From the NCBI GenBank assembly GCA_963790525.1, contig CAWBOV010000004.1, forward strand, positions 496,001-560,000: 64,000 nt of DNA. The letters are read 5' to 3'. Within the stretch, counting starts at the first letter, position 1, and every line of letters begins with the position of its first letter. Source of the DNA: CAWBOV01 sp963790525. Lineage in GTDB: Bacteria; Actinomycetota; Actinomycetes; Mycobacteriales; Jatrophihabitantaceae. The notes below the pieces were generated by a model that was not told the origin of the DNA, made no database searches, and saw only the letters and a list, made by a program, of their open reading frames with translations. The position numbers and the translations under genes were made by a program. Below, one piece after another: positions 25,126 through 33,571 of this stretch.

Positions 25126-26409
25126 GTGCGTCAGTACCTGGGCGGATTCGGCAACCAGCACCTGTCCGAGGCAGCCGACGGTGCTGTTCCCGTCGGACAG
25201 AACTCTCCGCAGCGGGCGCCGCTCGGCCTCTATGCCGAACAGCTGTCCGGGACCGCGTTCACCCAGCCGCGGGCGGTCAATCGCCGCAGCTGGCTCTATC
25301 GCATCCGTCCCAGCGCCGCCCACCCGCCGTTCCGCCGCATCGACGACGGGACGCTGCGCAGTGCGCCGTTCCACGACCGGGTACCCGATCCGAACCGGTT
25401 GCGATGGGATCCGATACCGCTGCCGGGCGCGGGCGTGGACTTCGTCGACGGCCTGTTCACGATCGGCGGCAACGGCGACGTCGGTCAGCGCGCGGGCATC
25501 GCCGTGCACTGGTACGTCGCGACGTCGTCGATGGTCGATCGGGTGTTCTTCGACGCCGACGGGGAGCTGCTGTTCATCCCGCAGGACGGCGCGATCGTGC
25601 TGCGGACCGAACTCGGCGTGCTCGACGTCGCGCCCGGGGAGATCGCCGTCGTGCCGCCGGGGATGCGCTTCCGGGTCGAGCTGTCCGGTCCGTCCGCGCG
25701 CGGGTACCTGTGCGAGAACTACGGTGCGCTGTTCACCCTCCCGGAGCGCGGGCCCATCGGCGCCAACGGCCTCGCCGACGCGCGGGACTTCCTGTCACCG
25801 CCGGCGGAGTACGAGGACGTGTCGCGGCCCGTCCAGGTCGTGCAGAAGTTCGGCGGACACCTGTGGGCGGCCGACTACGACCACTCGCCGCTGGACGTGG
25901 TCGGCTGGCACGGCAACTACGTCCCGTACAAATACGATCTCGCGCGGTTCATGGTGATCAACACCGTCAGCTTCGACCACGCGGACCCGTCTATTTTCAC
26001 GGTGCTGACGTCGGCCACCGACACTCCCGGGCTGGCCAACACCGACTTCGTGATCTTCCCGCCGCGGTGGATGGTCGCCGAACACACGTTCCGGCCGCCG
26101 TGGTTCCACCGCAACACGATGAGCGAGTTCATGGGGCTGGTGCACGGCGAGTACGACGCCAAGGCCGAGGGCTTCGCGCCGGGTGGCGGGAGCCTGCACA
26201 ACGCGTTCTCCAGCCACGGTCCGGACGCGGCAACCTTCGAGGCGGCGAGCGCTGCCGACCTGGTGCCGGTGCAGATCCGCGACACGCTGGCGTTCATGGT
26301 CGAGACACGGTGGCCGATCGTCGCCACCGCGCAGGCCATGGACGCGCCCTTCCGTCAGGGCGACTACGACTCCGTCTGGGGCGACCTGCGCCCGAACTTC
26401 CAGCCCTGA
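25126..26409 (+). CDS. hmgA: Homogentisate 1,2-dioxygenase
   Basis: Fe(II) ring-cleavage dioxygenase of 427 residues that opens homogentisate to maleylacetoacetate in tyrosine and phenylalanine breakdown. The iron ligands are H328 and E334 (FHRNTMSEFMG) and H364 (SSHGPD), with the same 36-residue spacing as the human enzyme. The N-terminal GGFGNQHLSEA and the GLYAEQLSGTAFTQPR segment are family hallmarks. The start is GTG 25126 after GGGAG. No other pathway gene (maleylacetoacetate isomerase, fumarylacetoacetase, HppD) is within the window. The 3' end overlaps the convergent antiporter gene by 46 bases. Confidence 0.95.
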   Translation: MRQYLGGFGNQHLSEAADGAVPVGQNSPQRAPLGLYAEQLSGTAFTQPRAVNRRSWLYRIRPSAAHPPFRRIDDGTLRSAPFHDRVPDPNRLRWDPIPLPGAGVDFVDGLFTIGGNGDVGQRAGIAVHWYVATSSMVDRVFFDADGELLFIPQDGAIVLRTELGVLDVAPGEIAVVPPGMRFRVELSGPSARGYLCENYGALFTLPERGPIGANGLADARDFLSPPAEYEDVSRPVQVVQKFGGHLWAADYDHSPLDVVGWHGNYVPYKYDLARFMVINTVSFDHADPSIFTVLTSATDTPGLANTDFVIFPPRWMVAEHTFRPPWFHRNTMSEFMGLVHGEYDAKAEGFAPGGGSLHNAFSSHGPDAATFEAASAADLVPVQIRDTLAFMVETRWPIVATAQAMDAPFRQGDYDSVWGDLRPNFQP

Positions 26410-27623
26410 CTCAACCCGCTGAAGCGGTTCTGCGGCGGGGTGTTCGAGAGACGGTCGGGCAGGCCGGCGATGGCCGCTCCGATCACGATCGTGAGCAGGA
26501 CGTAGCAGGCGGTGAGCGGCCCCAGTTTGGGTTCGGCCCCGGCATTCACCGCGAGTGCCGCCACGACCACGGAGAACTCCCCGCGCGGCACCAGCGCGAC
26601 CGCCGCGCGCCATCGGCCGCGACGCCGGACCTTGTTGCGCCGCGCCGCCGCATACCCGGTCGCGATCTTCGTGCCGGCTCCGACGACGGCCAGCAGCGCG
26701 GCGAGCGGCAGCACCCCGAGCAGCGAATGCGGTTGTGTGGACAGACCGAAGAACACGAAGAAGGCGGCGGCGAAGAGATCGCGCAGCGGGGTGAGCAGCT
26801 CGACCGCCGTCTCGGCCACGGTGCCGGACACGGCGATCCCCACGAGGAACGCGCCGACCGCGGAGGAGACCTGGAGTTCCTGGGCGATCCCCGCGACGAG
26901 CAGCGTCAGGCCGAGCACGCCCAGCAGGAGGGATTCGGCGTCCTGGGCGGAGACGAGCTTCGTGACCTGCATCCCGAACTTGGTGGCCACCACGAGCACC
27001 ACGCCGACGGTGACGAGGGCGATCACCACGGCGAGGGTCACGCCGCCGAGTCCGCTGCCGGCCAGCAACGCGGTCAGCAGGGGTAGGTAGATCGCCATCG
27101 ACAGGTCCTCGACGACGAGGACGCCGAGGATCGACGGTGTCTCGCGGTTGCCCAGCCGCCCCAGATCGCTCAGGACCTTGGCGATGACGCCGGAGGAGGA
27201 GACCCAGGTGATTCCGGCCAGCGCGACCGCGGCGTGCACCCCCCAGCCGGCGATCAGGGCGAGTGCGGCACCCGGGACGGCGTTGAGCAGGCCGTCGAGG
27301 ACACCGATCGGTGCCTGGCTGCGGACATTGGCGAGCAGCTCGTCGGCCGAGTACTCGAGGCCGAGCATGACCAGGAGGAGGATCACGCCGATCTCGGCCG
27401 AGACTCGGATGAACTCCTGGCTGGCCGAGAGCGAGACGATGCCACCCTGCCCGAACGCCAGGCCGGCGACCAGGTAGAGCGGGATGACGGGGAGTTTCAG
27501 GCGGCGCGCGAGTCGCCCGAGCAGGCCGAGGCCGAACAGGATCGCGCCGAGCTGGATGAGCAGGGCGGTGCCGTGTGTGCTCTCCGACGATGCCGCCGAG
27601 GACAGGGACGTGAGCACGGGCAT
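26364..27623 (-). CDS. CPA2-type cation/proton antiporter (KhtU-like)
   Basis: A 419-residue membrane protein with about 12 hydrophobic helices and CPA2 signatures: LKLPVIPLYLVAGLAFGQGG near 40, GVILLLVMLGLEYS, GVLVVEDLSMAIYLPL (the functionally important acidic VVEDLS helix) and VGAFLVGIAVSGT. There is no C-terminal TrkA-N domain. The regulatory TrkA-C domain is encoded by the gene just upstream, whose stop is 5 bases before this ATG. That order matches KhtT-KhtU potassium/proton antiporters. The ATG 27623 is preceded by GTG 27626. Confidence 0.87.
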   Translation of the reverse strand: MPVLTSLSSAASSESTHGTALLIQLGAILFGLGLLGRLARRLKLPVIPLYLVAGLAFGQGGIVSLSASQEFIRVSAEIGVILLLVMLGLEYSADELLANVRSQAPIGVLDGLLNAVPGAALALIAGWGVHAAVALAGITWVSSSGVIAKVLSDLGRLGNRETPSILGVLVVEDLSMAIYLPLLTALLAGSGLGGVTLAVVIALVTVGVVLVVATKFGMQVTKLVSAQDAESLLLGVLGLTLLVAGIAQELQVSSAVGAFLVGIAVSGTVAETAVELLTPLRDLFAAAFFVFFGLSTQPHSLLGVLPLAALLAVVGAGTKIATGYAAARRNKVRRRGRWRAAVALVPRGEFSVVVAALAVNAGAEPKLGPLTACYVLLTIVIGAAIAGLPDRLSNTPPQNRFSGLSQGWKFGRRSPQTES

Positions 27624-27628
27624 CACGA

Positions 27629-28138
27629 TCAGCCCGTGCCCGGTGGTGAGACGTCGGTGCCGTCGAGGATCGTGGCGAGCAGGTCGAGCGCTGTCTGGGT
27701 GCCGACCACCGCGATCAGGTCGCCCGCACGGAGGATGAACTCCGGCCCGGGCGACGGCGTGGCGGCGGTTCCCCGGAGCACGGCGACGATCGAGGCGCCG
27801 GTGCGGGTGCGGGCCTTCGTATCGCCGAGCGGGCGGCCGGCGAACGGCGAGTTCGCCGGGACGGGCAGCTGCTCCACGACGAGGCCGTCGGCCTGCTCGA
27901 GGGCAGCCAGCTGGACCGTCATCTGCGGGCCTCCGAGGAGCTCGGCGACGGCGTTGGCCTCGGGTTCGGTCAGCAGGACACGGGCTGCGGCGGCGTCGGG
28001 ATCGTCGGCGTCGTAGAGCACGAGATCGCGCAGGCCGGTGCGACGGGTGACGATGCCCAGGCGGGAGCCGTCGTGCAGCTCCAGCTCCTGGCACACGCCG
28101 ATCCCGGGAAGGCCCCGGCTGCTGATCGAAACGCCCAT
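27629..28138 (-). CDS. TrkA-C domain regulatory protein (KhtT-like)
   Basis: A 169-residue cytosolic protein with an N-terminal KhtT-type domain (RGLPGIGVCQELELHDGSRLGIV) and a C-terminal TrkA-C/RCK-C domain (QLPVPANSPFAGRPL to LRAGDLIAVVGT, about 92-150). Such proteins bind nucleotides such as c-di-AMP and gate the partner antiporter. The Shine-Dalgarno AGGAG lies 8 bases before the ATG. It is translated immediately upstream of the antiporter and is almost certainly in one operon with it. Confidence 0.85.
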   Translation of the reverse strand: MGVSISSRGLPGIGVCQELELHDGSRLGIVTRRTGLRDLVLYDADDPDAAAARVLLTEPEANAVAELLGGPQMTVQLAALEQADGLVVEQLPVPANSPFAGRPLGDTKARTRTGASIVAVLRGTAATPSPGPEFILRAGDLIAVVGTQTALDLLATILDGTDVSPPGTG

Positions 28139-28232
28139 GCGTGATCACTCCTGTTGTTCGGTCCGTCCAGGCTACCGAAGCCGGCGCGGGTGCCGGTCGG
28201 CTCCGCAGGCGCATCAGGGATGATCCGGTGTC

Positions 28233-28778
28233 ATGACGAGTTCACCGACCGGCCCTGGATCCCTTGTGTGGCGCCTGGCGCGCCCCGATGACGCTGCGTT
28301 GGCGCCGCCCGTCTCGGCGGCTCTCGCCGGCGGCGTGTTGGCCGGTGCGGTGGTTGCCGACATCGATCCGGCGTTGGCCGACACAGCCGAGTTCTGCGCG
28401 AGGTACGGCGTGGCGATGACGGAGTCGGCCAACTGTGTCGTGATCGCGGGCCGGCGTGGTGACCTGACCCGGTATGCCGCGTGCGTCGTGCTGGCCACGA
28501 CGCGGGCCGACGTCAACGGAGTGGTGCGCCGCCGGCTGGATTCGCGCAAGGCCTCCTTCGCGCCGGTGGACGATGCGGTCGCGCTGAGTGGGATGGAGTT
28601 CGGCGGGATCACGCCAGTGGGGCTACCGGCGGACTGGCCGGTGCTGATCGACGCGGCGGTAGTGGCGGCGGGCGTGGTGGTGATCGGGAGCGGCCTGCGG
28701 CGGTCCAAGATCGCGGTGGACGGCGCGGCGCTGGCCGGGCTGGCGGGCGCGGAGGTGGTGGAGGGACTCGCGAGCTGA
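28233..28778 (+). CDS. YbaK/prolyl-tRNA deacylase-domain protein
   Basis: A 181-residue YbaK/ProX-like protein. Conserved segments are FCARYGVAMTESANCVVIAG (50-70), ATTRADVNGVVRRRLDSRKASFA and GGITPVGLPADWPVLID with the following IGSGLRRSKI. It would hydrolyse mischarged aminoacyl-tRNA; the exact tRNA is unknown. The catalytic lysine of YbaK proteins is probably in LDSRKAS. It is a different subfamily from the YbaK protein at 36357-36833. The start is ATG 28233. Divergent from khtT. Confidence 0.85.
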   Translation: MTSSPTGPGSLVWRLARPDDAALAPPVSAALAGGVLAGAVVADIDPALADTAEFCARYGVAMTESANCVVIAGRRGDLTRYAACVVLATTRADVNGVVRRRLDSRKASFAPVDDAVALSGMEFGGITPVGLPADWPVLIDAAVVAAGVVVIGSGLRRSKIAVDGAALAGLAGAEVVEGLAS

Positions 28779-28799
28779 GCGGGGATCGGCCGGATCGCC

Positions 28800-28884
28800 C
28801 TGAGCTGGTCGCGCTGAGCTGGTCGCGCTGAGCTGGTCGCGCTGGGCTCGTCGCGCTGACCCTGGTTGCCCTGAGCTGGTCGCC
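28800..28884. repeat. 14-bp tandem repeat, six imperfect copies
   Basis: CTGAGCTGGTCGCG occurs exactly three times in a row (28800-28841). A diverged copy follows (28842-28855), then a 15-base copy (28856-28870) and a sixth ending GCC (28871-28884). It fills the gap between two convergent genes and its last base touches the hisN stop codon. It has no dyad symmetry and no spacers. Confidence 0.85.
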
Positions 28885-29690
28885 TAGGCGGTGCCGATGG
28901 CGGCGAGCAGCGCCTCGTGCAGCAGCCCGTTGCTGGCGGCGGCGTTGCCGTTGTGCACCCCGGGCACGCCGTTGAGGCCGGTGAACGTCCCGCCGGCCTC
29001 GGTCACGATCGGCGCCACCGCGGCGATGTCCCAGAGCGACAGTTCCGGTTCGCCGGCCAGGTCCACCGCGCCCTCGGCCAGCAGCATGTAGGACCAGAAG
29101 TCGCCGTAGCCGCGCGTGCGCCAGACGGATCCGGCGAGGGCAGCGAAGCGTTCGAGCATTCCGTACTTCATCCATTCCTCGACGGCGGCGAAGGACATGC
29201 TCGCGTCCTCGAGCCGGCTCACGGCCGAGACTCTAAGCGGTTTCGCCGGGCCGCCCAGCTCCGTCATCCAGGCGCCCCCACCCTTGTGGGCCCACCAGCG
29301 CCGTCCCAATGCGGGAGCGGAGACGACGCCGAGGACGGCCTCGTCGCCGTCGAGGAGCCCGATCAGGGTGGCCCACACCGGGACGTTGCGTACGAAGTTC
29401 TTCGTCCCGTCGATGGGGTCGACGACCCACCGCCGTGCCCCGGTGCCCTCCGTGCCGTACTCCTCGCCGGCGACGGCATCATCGGGGCGTTCGGCGTTGA
29501 GACCGTGCCTGATGAGCTGTTCGGTGTCGCGGTCGGCGTCGCTGACGGGCGTCAGGTCGGGCTTGGACTCGACGAGGAGATCCAGCGCTCCGTAGCGGCT
29601 CATCGTGAGCACGTCGGCTGCGTCTGCCAGGCGCAGTGCGAGGTCGAGGTCCGCGCGCAGGTCGGCCGGTGAGTGCTGGGTCTGGGTCAC
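28884..29690 (-). CDS. hisN: Histidinol-phosphatase (HisN type)
   Basis: Inositol-monophosphatase-fold enzyme of 268 residues that removes phosphate from histidinol phosphate in histidine synthesis. Metal-binding motifs are GEE (75-77), WVVDPIDGTKNF (88-99; D91 and D94) and LSLWDIAAVAPIV near 218-230. Segments GALDLLVESKPDLTPVSDADR, SAPALGRRWWAHKG and RGYGDFWSYMLLAEGAVD closely resemble mycobacterial HisN rather than generic inositol phosphatases. The start is GTG 29690, without a clear Shine-Dalgarno. No other his gene is nearby. Confidence 0.88.
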   Translation of the reverse strand: MTQTQHSPADLRADLDLALRLADAADVLTMSRYGALDLLVESKPDLTPVSDADRDTEQLIRHGLNAERPDDAVAGEEYGTEGTGARRWVVDPIDGTKNFVRNVPVWATLIGLLDGDEAVLGVVSAPALGRRWWAHKGGGAWMTELGGPAKPLRVSAVSRLEDASMSFAAVEEWMKYGMLERFAALAGSVWRTRGYGDFWSYMLLAEGAVDLAGEPELSLWDIAAVAPIVTEAGGTFTGLNGVPGVHNGNAAASNGLLHEALLAAIGTA

Positions 29691-29715
29691 GGTCAGGAGG
29701 TTACCGGCGGCCCGG

Positions 29716-30630
29716 TCAGCCATGGCCCGGGGTGCGCACGAGCACCGAGCGCGCCTCGTGGACGTCGAGTGTCGTCGTCATCGTCGGCCCGACGATGGGG
29801 GTCGTCCCCACGTCGTCGTAGTGGGCTCCGTCCAGGGAGTACTCGGCGTCCCAGGCGACAGCGAGGGTGACGGTGACCCGGCCGGTGCGGTTGTAGACGT
29901 GGCCGAGGAAGTCAGGGCACAACCGGGTGTCGCAGGTGTGGCCGCCGCCGTACGGGAGCCCTGGTCCGGTGCTCGTCGCTGTCGTGCCGTCGCCGTAGGT
30001 CCACGTGCCGCGATCGAAGCGGATCCGCAACCAGACCTTCTGGCCGACGACCGTGACCGTGCCCAGCCGCCGTGCCGCGGGGGTGTCGGCCCAGAGGATC
30101 GTCTGCATCCTGACCAGCGTGTCTGCACGCGGCGCCGACCCGATCGACACCTCGGGCAGGAGTCGCAGCACCTGATCGCGGAGTGCCGCGGTGGTCGGCA
30201 CCGGGGTGGCGTCGGCCGGGCACCACACCGCAATCGTGGTCCACCGGCCTGTTGCGGGGTCCTGCTGCTGGGTCGCCATCGGGTCGGCGTGGACCACTTT
30301 CCCCTTGACCGTGGAGACGCAATCCTCGCGCGCTGTGGGGCACAGGGAATTGCGGCTCGCGCCGTGAGTTCCACCGGCCGGATTTCCGCAATCAATCACC
30401 CGAAACGGCGGCGAATCCGGCCGAGCTGTGTAACTGGCGTCGGCGGGTACGCACGATCCGTTGATGATGACGCCCCTCAACCCGCCGAGACCCGCCGAGG
30501 CGTTAGTAATGCAGCGGCTTCCGCTCGATATCCCCTGTGCGTAACTGGGAACGACACTCATCGAGTGGATCGCAAGTCCGAGCAGCGCTGCAACGACGGA
30601 ATTCGCAACGGCGCGGCGAAACATTCGCAT
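29716..30630 (-). CDS. Secreted protein of unknown function
   Basis: A 304-residue protein with a signal peptide (MRMFRRAVANSVVAALLGLA, likely cleavage after SYAQG near 32). The mature part has paired cysteines (C39, C58, C80, C96, C103, C160, and CDTRLC near 244-249), a WCPAD segment and beta-rich C-terminal strands (VWLRIRFDRGTWTYGDG; WDAEYSLDG). I recognise no enzyme family. The ATG shares one base with the stop of the upstream lipoprotein gene, so the two are translationally coupled. GC content dips around 30300-30900. Confidence 0.75.
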   Translation of the reverse strand: MRMFRRAVANSVVAALLGLAIHSMSVVPSYAQGISSGSRCITNASAGLGGLRGVIINGSCVPADASYTARPDSPPFRVIDCGNPAGGTHGASRNSLCPTAREDCVSTVKGKVVHADPMATQQQDPATGRWTTIAVWCPADATPVPTTAALRDQVLRLLPEVSIGSAPRADTLVRMQTILWADTPAARRLGTVTVVGQKVWLRIRFDRGTWTYGDGTTATSTGPGLPYGGGHTCDTRLCPDFLGHVYNRTGRVTVTLAVAWDAEYSLDGAHYDDVGTTPIVGPTMTTTLDVHEARSVLVRTPGHG

Positions 30631-31280
30631 CACCGGGAACCCTCCATGTCGATGACTCTCCAGCCGAGCTGCGTCCACTCGAGCCACAGATTTTCGTGGT
30701 AGCCGGCGTATGCGATGTCGCCACTGAGGAATTTGTTGTTCTTGTCGACGGCCTCAATGGACTCGACATCGAGTGTTACGCGCGTCGACACTTCCGAATC
30801 CAACCTGGGTGGTACTCGGGTTATGTGTGTTGCTCGCAGCGTCAGTCGCCCTCCGATGTAGTGGCCGCCTCGCTTCTTCACGTACTCCAGGGCGTTGTGG
30901 GCAGATCTGCAATCGATGCAGGACTGGGCGTAGTAGTGGTCCATGTAGGCGGGGCTGGTGGTGGCATAGCCCCAATCGATCGTCCTGATGAAGAACTCGC
31001 TGAACGCGACGGCGCCGGCCTCGGTGTGCCGGGTCGCCGCGACGGGCATGACGGGCACCCTGTCGGCGGAGTCGCGCACGTTGGGCCCGGTGGTGGGTAC
31101 GTCTGCCGGCACCGTCGGGCGCGCGGTCGGTGGCGCGCTCTCCGACGGTCGGGACGCCGTGTCCTGAACAGTGGGCGAGGACGGCGGTGGCAGCGTGGGG
31201 GCGGCGGCTCCGGAACCCGTGCAGCCACTGACGAGCACGAGAGCCAGTGCCACAAGACCGGTCAGGGAGGATTTCGGCAT
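30630..31280 (-). CDS. Lipoprotein, DUF6318-like
   Basis: A 216-residue lipoprotein. A type II signal peptide ends in the lipobox LVSGC (Cys20), and a Pro/Thr/Ser-rich linker (about 25-75) follows. The C-terminal domain has FFIRTIDWGYATTSP, a CIDC motif near residue 120, and WTQLGWRVIDMEGSR at the end. The helix-plus-strand layout resembles NTF2-like DUF6318 domains, but that call is from memory. ATG 31280 is preceded by an in-frame GTG at 31283. It forms an operon with the secreted protein downstream, so both probably act outside the membrane. Confidence 0.72.
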   Translation of the reverse strand: MPKSSLTGLVALALVLVSGCTGSGAAAPTLPPPSSPTVQDTASRPSESAPPTARPTVPADVPTTGPNVRDSADRVPVMPVAATRHTEAGAVAFSEFFIRTIDWGYATTSPAYMDHYYAQSCIDCRSAHNALEYVKKRGGHYIGGRLTLRATHITRVPPRLDSEVSTRVTLDVESIEAVDKNNKFLSGDIAYAGYHENLWLEWTQLGWRVIDMEGSR

Positions 31281-31334
31281 CACAGCATCATGCCGTAAAT
31301 GACTGATTTGTGGAAAGCCGCCACCCGCACCCTG

Positions 31335-31362
31335 TGGACAGCCGATCGGCCATCTCTAGGGT
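31335..31362 (+). promoter_or_regulatory. Promoter of the aminotransferase gene, apparently leaderless
   Basis: TGGACA (31335-31340) and TAGGGT (31357-31362) are separated by 16 bases. The GTG start at 31369 lies 6 bases after the -10, so transcription would begin at or next to the start codon. No Shine-Dalgarno is present, which fits a leaderless message. Confidence 0.5.
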
Positions 31363-31368
31363 GGGCGG

Positions 31369-32550
31369 GTGGCAACCTGGGACAGCACCTCGCACCGCCT
31401 GTCACGTCGCGGCGTGGTCGCGCCGTTCCACACGATGCACGTCTTCGAGGCGGCCGCCCGTCGCGCCGCCGGCGGGCTTCCGGTCCACAACCTGACTGCG
31501 GGCCAACCATCCACGCAGGCCCCACGAGCGGTCCGGGCCGCCGCGCACCGGGCGCTGGACGAGCAATTGCTGGGGTACACGAACGCGCTCGGCATCAATC
31601 CGCTGCGCGAGGCGATCGCCGGTCACTACCGGCGGACCTACCAGCTCGACATCAGCAGCGACGACGTCATCGTGACCACGGGCTCCTCGGGCGGATTCCT
31701 CGTGACGTTCCTCGCGGCGTTCGACGTCGGCGACGTCGTCGCGCTGGGGCGTCCCGGGTATCCCGCGTACCGGAACATGCTGACGGGGCTCGGCTGCACG
31801 GTGGTGGAACTGCCGTGCGGGAGCGAGTCGGGTTTCCAGCCGACCGTGCAGATGCTCGATGCGCTCGACCCGGCCCCGTCCGGTGTGGTGATCGCCAGCC
31901 CCGCCAACCCGACAGGGACCATGGTCAGCCCCGAGGACCTGGCAGCGATCGCGCGGTGGTGCGACGACCACGGTGCGCGCCTGGTCAGCGATGAGATCTA
32001 CCACGGCATCAGCTACTCCGGGCCGACCGCGTCGGCGTGGGAGACCAGCCGCCACGGCGTGGTCGTGAACTCCTTCTCGAAATACTTCTCGATGACGGGC
32101 TGGCGCCTCGGGTGGCTGCTCGCTCCGCCGGAGTTGCGCGACTCGATCGACCGGCTCGCGACCAACTTCGCCCTGTGCCCGCCGACGCTTGCCCAGCACG
32201 CCGCGCTCGGCGCCTTCGACGACTATGCCGAGCTGGACGCCAACGTGCTGCGGTACCGCGCCAACCGGGCCGTCCTGCTCGACGGCCTGGCATCGATCGG
32301 GCTGGACAGATCGGCCCCCGCCGACGGCGCCTTCTACGCCTATGTCGATGCCGGTGACTACACCGACGACTCCCTGGCGTTCTGCTACCGGATGCTCGCC
32401 GAGACCGGAGTCGCCACCGCACCGGGCATCGACTTCGACCCCGTTGACGGCCACCGGTACCTGCGGTTCTCCTTCGCGGGCGAGGAGAGCGTGATCACCG
32501 ACGCGCTGGCGCTGCTGGCCGACTGGCTGCCCGCCCAGCGGCGTCAGTAG
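31369..32550 (+). CDS. PLP-dependent aminotransferase (class I/II)
   Basis: Fold-type I aminotransferase of 393 residues. The PLP lysine is K238 in NSFSKYFSMTGWRLGW. Other hallmarks are LTAGQPS near 43, TTGSSGGFL (cofactor phosphate site), SPANPTGTMVS (Asn), and SDEIYHGISYSG (the Asp and Tyr that contact PLP). It resembles aspartate or alanine type aminotransferases; the substrate cannot be told. The start is GTG 31369. It is convergent with rsgA with a 7-base overlap. Confidence 0.92.
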   Translation: MATWDSTSHRLSRRGVVAPFHTMHVFEAAARRAAGGLPVHNLTAGQPSTQAPRAVRAAAHRALDEQLLGYTNALGINPLREAIAGHYRRTYQLDISSDDVIVTTGSSGGFLVTFLAAFDVGDVVALGRPGYPAYRNMLTGLGCTVVELPCGSESGFQPTVQMLDALDPAPSGVVIASPANPTGTMVSPEDLAAIARWCDDHGARLVSDEIYHGISYSGPTASAWETSRHGVVVNSFSKYFSMTGWRLGWLLAPPELRDSIDRLATNFALCPPTLAQHAALGAFDDYAELDANVLRYRANRAVLLDGLASIGLDRSAPADGAFYAYVDAGDYTDDSLAFCYRMLAETGVATAPGIDFDPVDGHRYLRFSFAGEESVITDALALLADWLPAQRRQ

Positions 32551-33560
32551 TCGTCGCGGTTGGGCGCTGCGCGGCTGGTGAGCAGACGGCGGTAGGCCGC
32601 CAGACGCTCGGGTGTGGAGTTGCCCGCCGCCACGAACGAGTCCAACGTGCAGCCGTCCGCGGCGGACAGATGCTCGCACCCGGGCGGGCACTGGTTCGCG
32701 CCGTCCTCGAGGTCGGGGAAGGCCCACAGCAGGTCGTCCGCGGTCACGTGTGCCAGCCCGAACGATCGCACCCCGGGCGTGTCGATCACCCACCCGCCGC
32801 CGGGCAGGGGAAGCGCGAGGGTCGACGTCGACGTGTGCCGGCCCTTGCCGATCGCCGAGACCACGCCCACCGCCCGCGGGACGGCGTCGGGCACCAACGC
32901 GTTGATCAACGTCGACTTCCCGACGCCGGAGTGGCCCACGAACACCGACACCTGGTCCTTGAGCCGGGCCCGCAACGGTTCGAGGTCGGCTCCGCGGCGG
33001 AGCACCAGCGCAGGGATGTCGAGCTCGCGGTAGTCCTGCAGCAGCGTGTCGGGCGAGGCGAGATCGGACTTGGTCAGGCACAGCACGGGCTCGATGCCCT
33101 CGGTGAGCGCGGCCACGACACATCTGTCGATGAAGCCGTAGCGCGGCGGCGGATCGGCCAGTGCCGACACGATGACCAACTGGTCGGCGTTGGCGACGAT
33201 CACGCGTTCGGTGTCGTCGGTGTCGTCGGCGGTGCGGCGCAGCACCGACTCCCTCGGCGCGCGGCGCACGATGCGGGCGAGCGCGTCGTCGGACCCGGAC
33301 AGGTCCCCGATCACGTCGACGCGGTCTCCGACGACGATTCCCTTGCGCCCCAGCTCCCGTGCCCGCATGGCCGTCACCTCGGCGTCGCCGACGAGCACCC
33401 GGTACCGACCCCGATCGACGGTGATCACCCGCCCGGGCACGGCCGCCTCGTGGCGGGGGCGCTGCTTGCTGCGGGGGCGGGTGCCGTTGCGGGTGGGCCG
33501 GACCCGGACGTCGTCCTCGTCGAGGTCACGCATACCGCGGTCGTCGCGCCCACTCGCCAT
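32544..33560 (-). CDS. rsgA: Ribosome small-subunit GTPase RsgA
   Basis: Circularly permuted GTPase of 338 residues that helps mature the 30S subunit. The G motifs occur in permuted order: TKSD (G4, 163-166), GHSGVGKS (G1, 209-216) and DTPG (G3, 260-263). An OB-fold precedes them (about 40-105), and a C-terminal zinc site C291, C295, H297, C304 follows. I chose ATG 33560; the alternative ATG 33533 would remove nine residues. It lies 11 bases downstream of aroA on the same strand, the order seen in mycobacteria. Confidence 0.93.
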   Translation of the reverse strand: MASGRDDRGMRDLDEDDVRVRPTRNGTRPRSKQRPRHEAAVPGRVITVDRGRYRVLVGDAEVTAMRARELGRKGIVVGDRVDVIGDLSGSDDALARIVRRAPRESVLRRTADDTDDTERVIVANADQLVIVSALADPPPRYGFIDRCVVAALTEGIEPVLCLTKSDLASPDTLLQDYRELDIPALVLRRGADLEPLRARLKDQVSVFVGHSGVGKSTLINALVPDAVPRAVGVVSAIGKGRHTSTSTLALPLPGGGWVIDTPGVRSFGLAHVTADDLLWAFPDLEDGANQCPPGCEHLSAADGCTLDSFVAAGNSTPERLAAYRRLLTSRAAPNRDDY

Positions 33561-33571
33561 GAAGGGTGGCC

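Noticed and set aside
28800..28884. Possible CRISPR array
   Set aside because: The 14-base units abut each other with no spacers and have no palindromic part; no cas gene is present.
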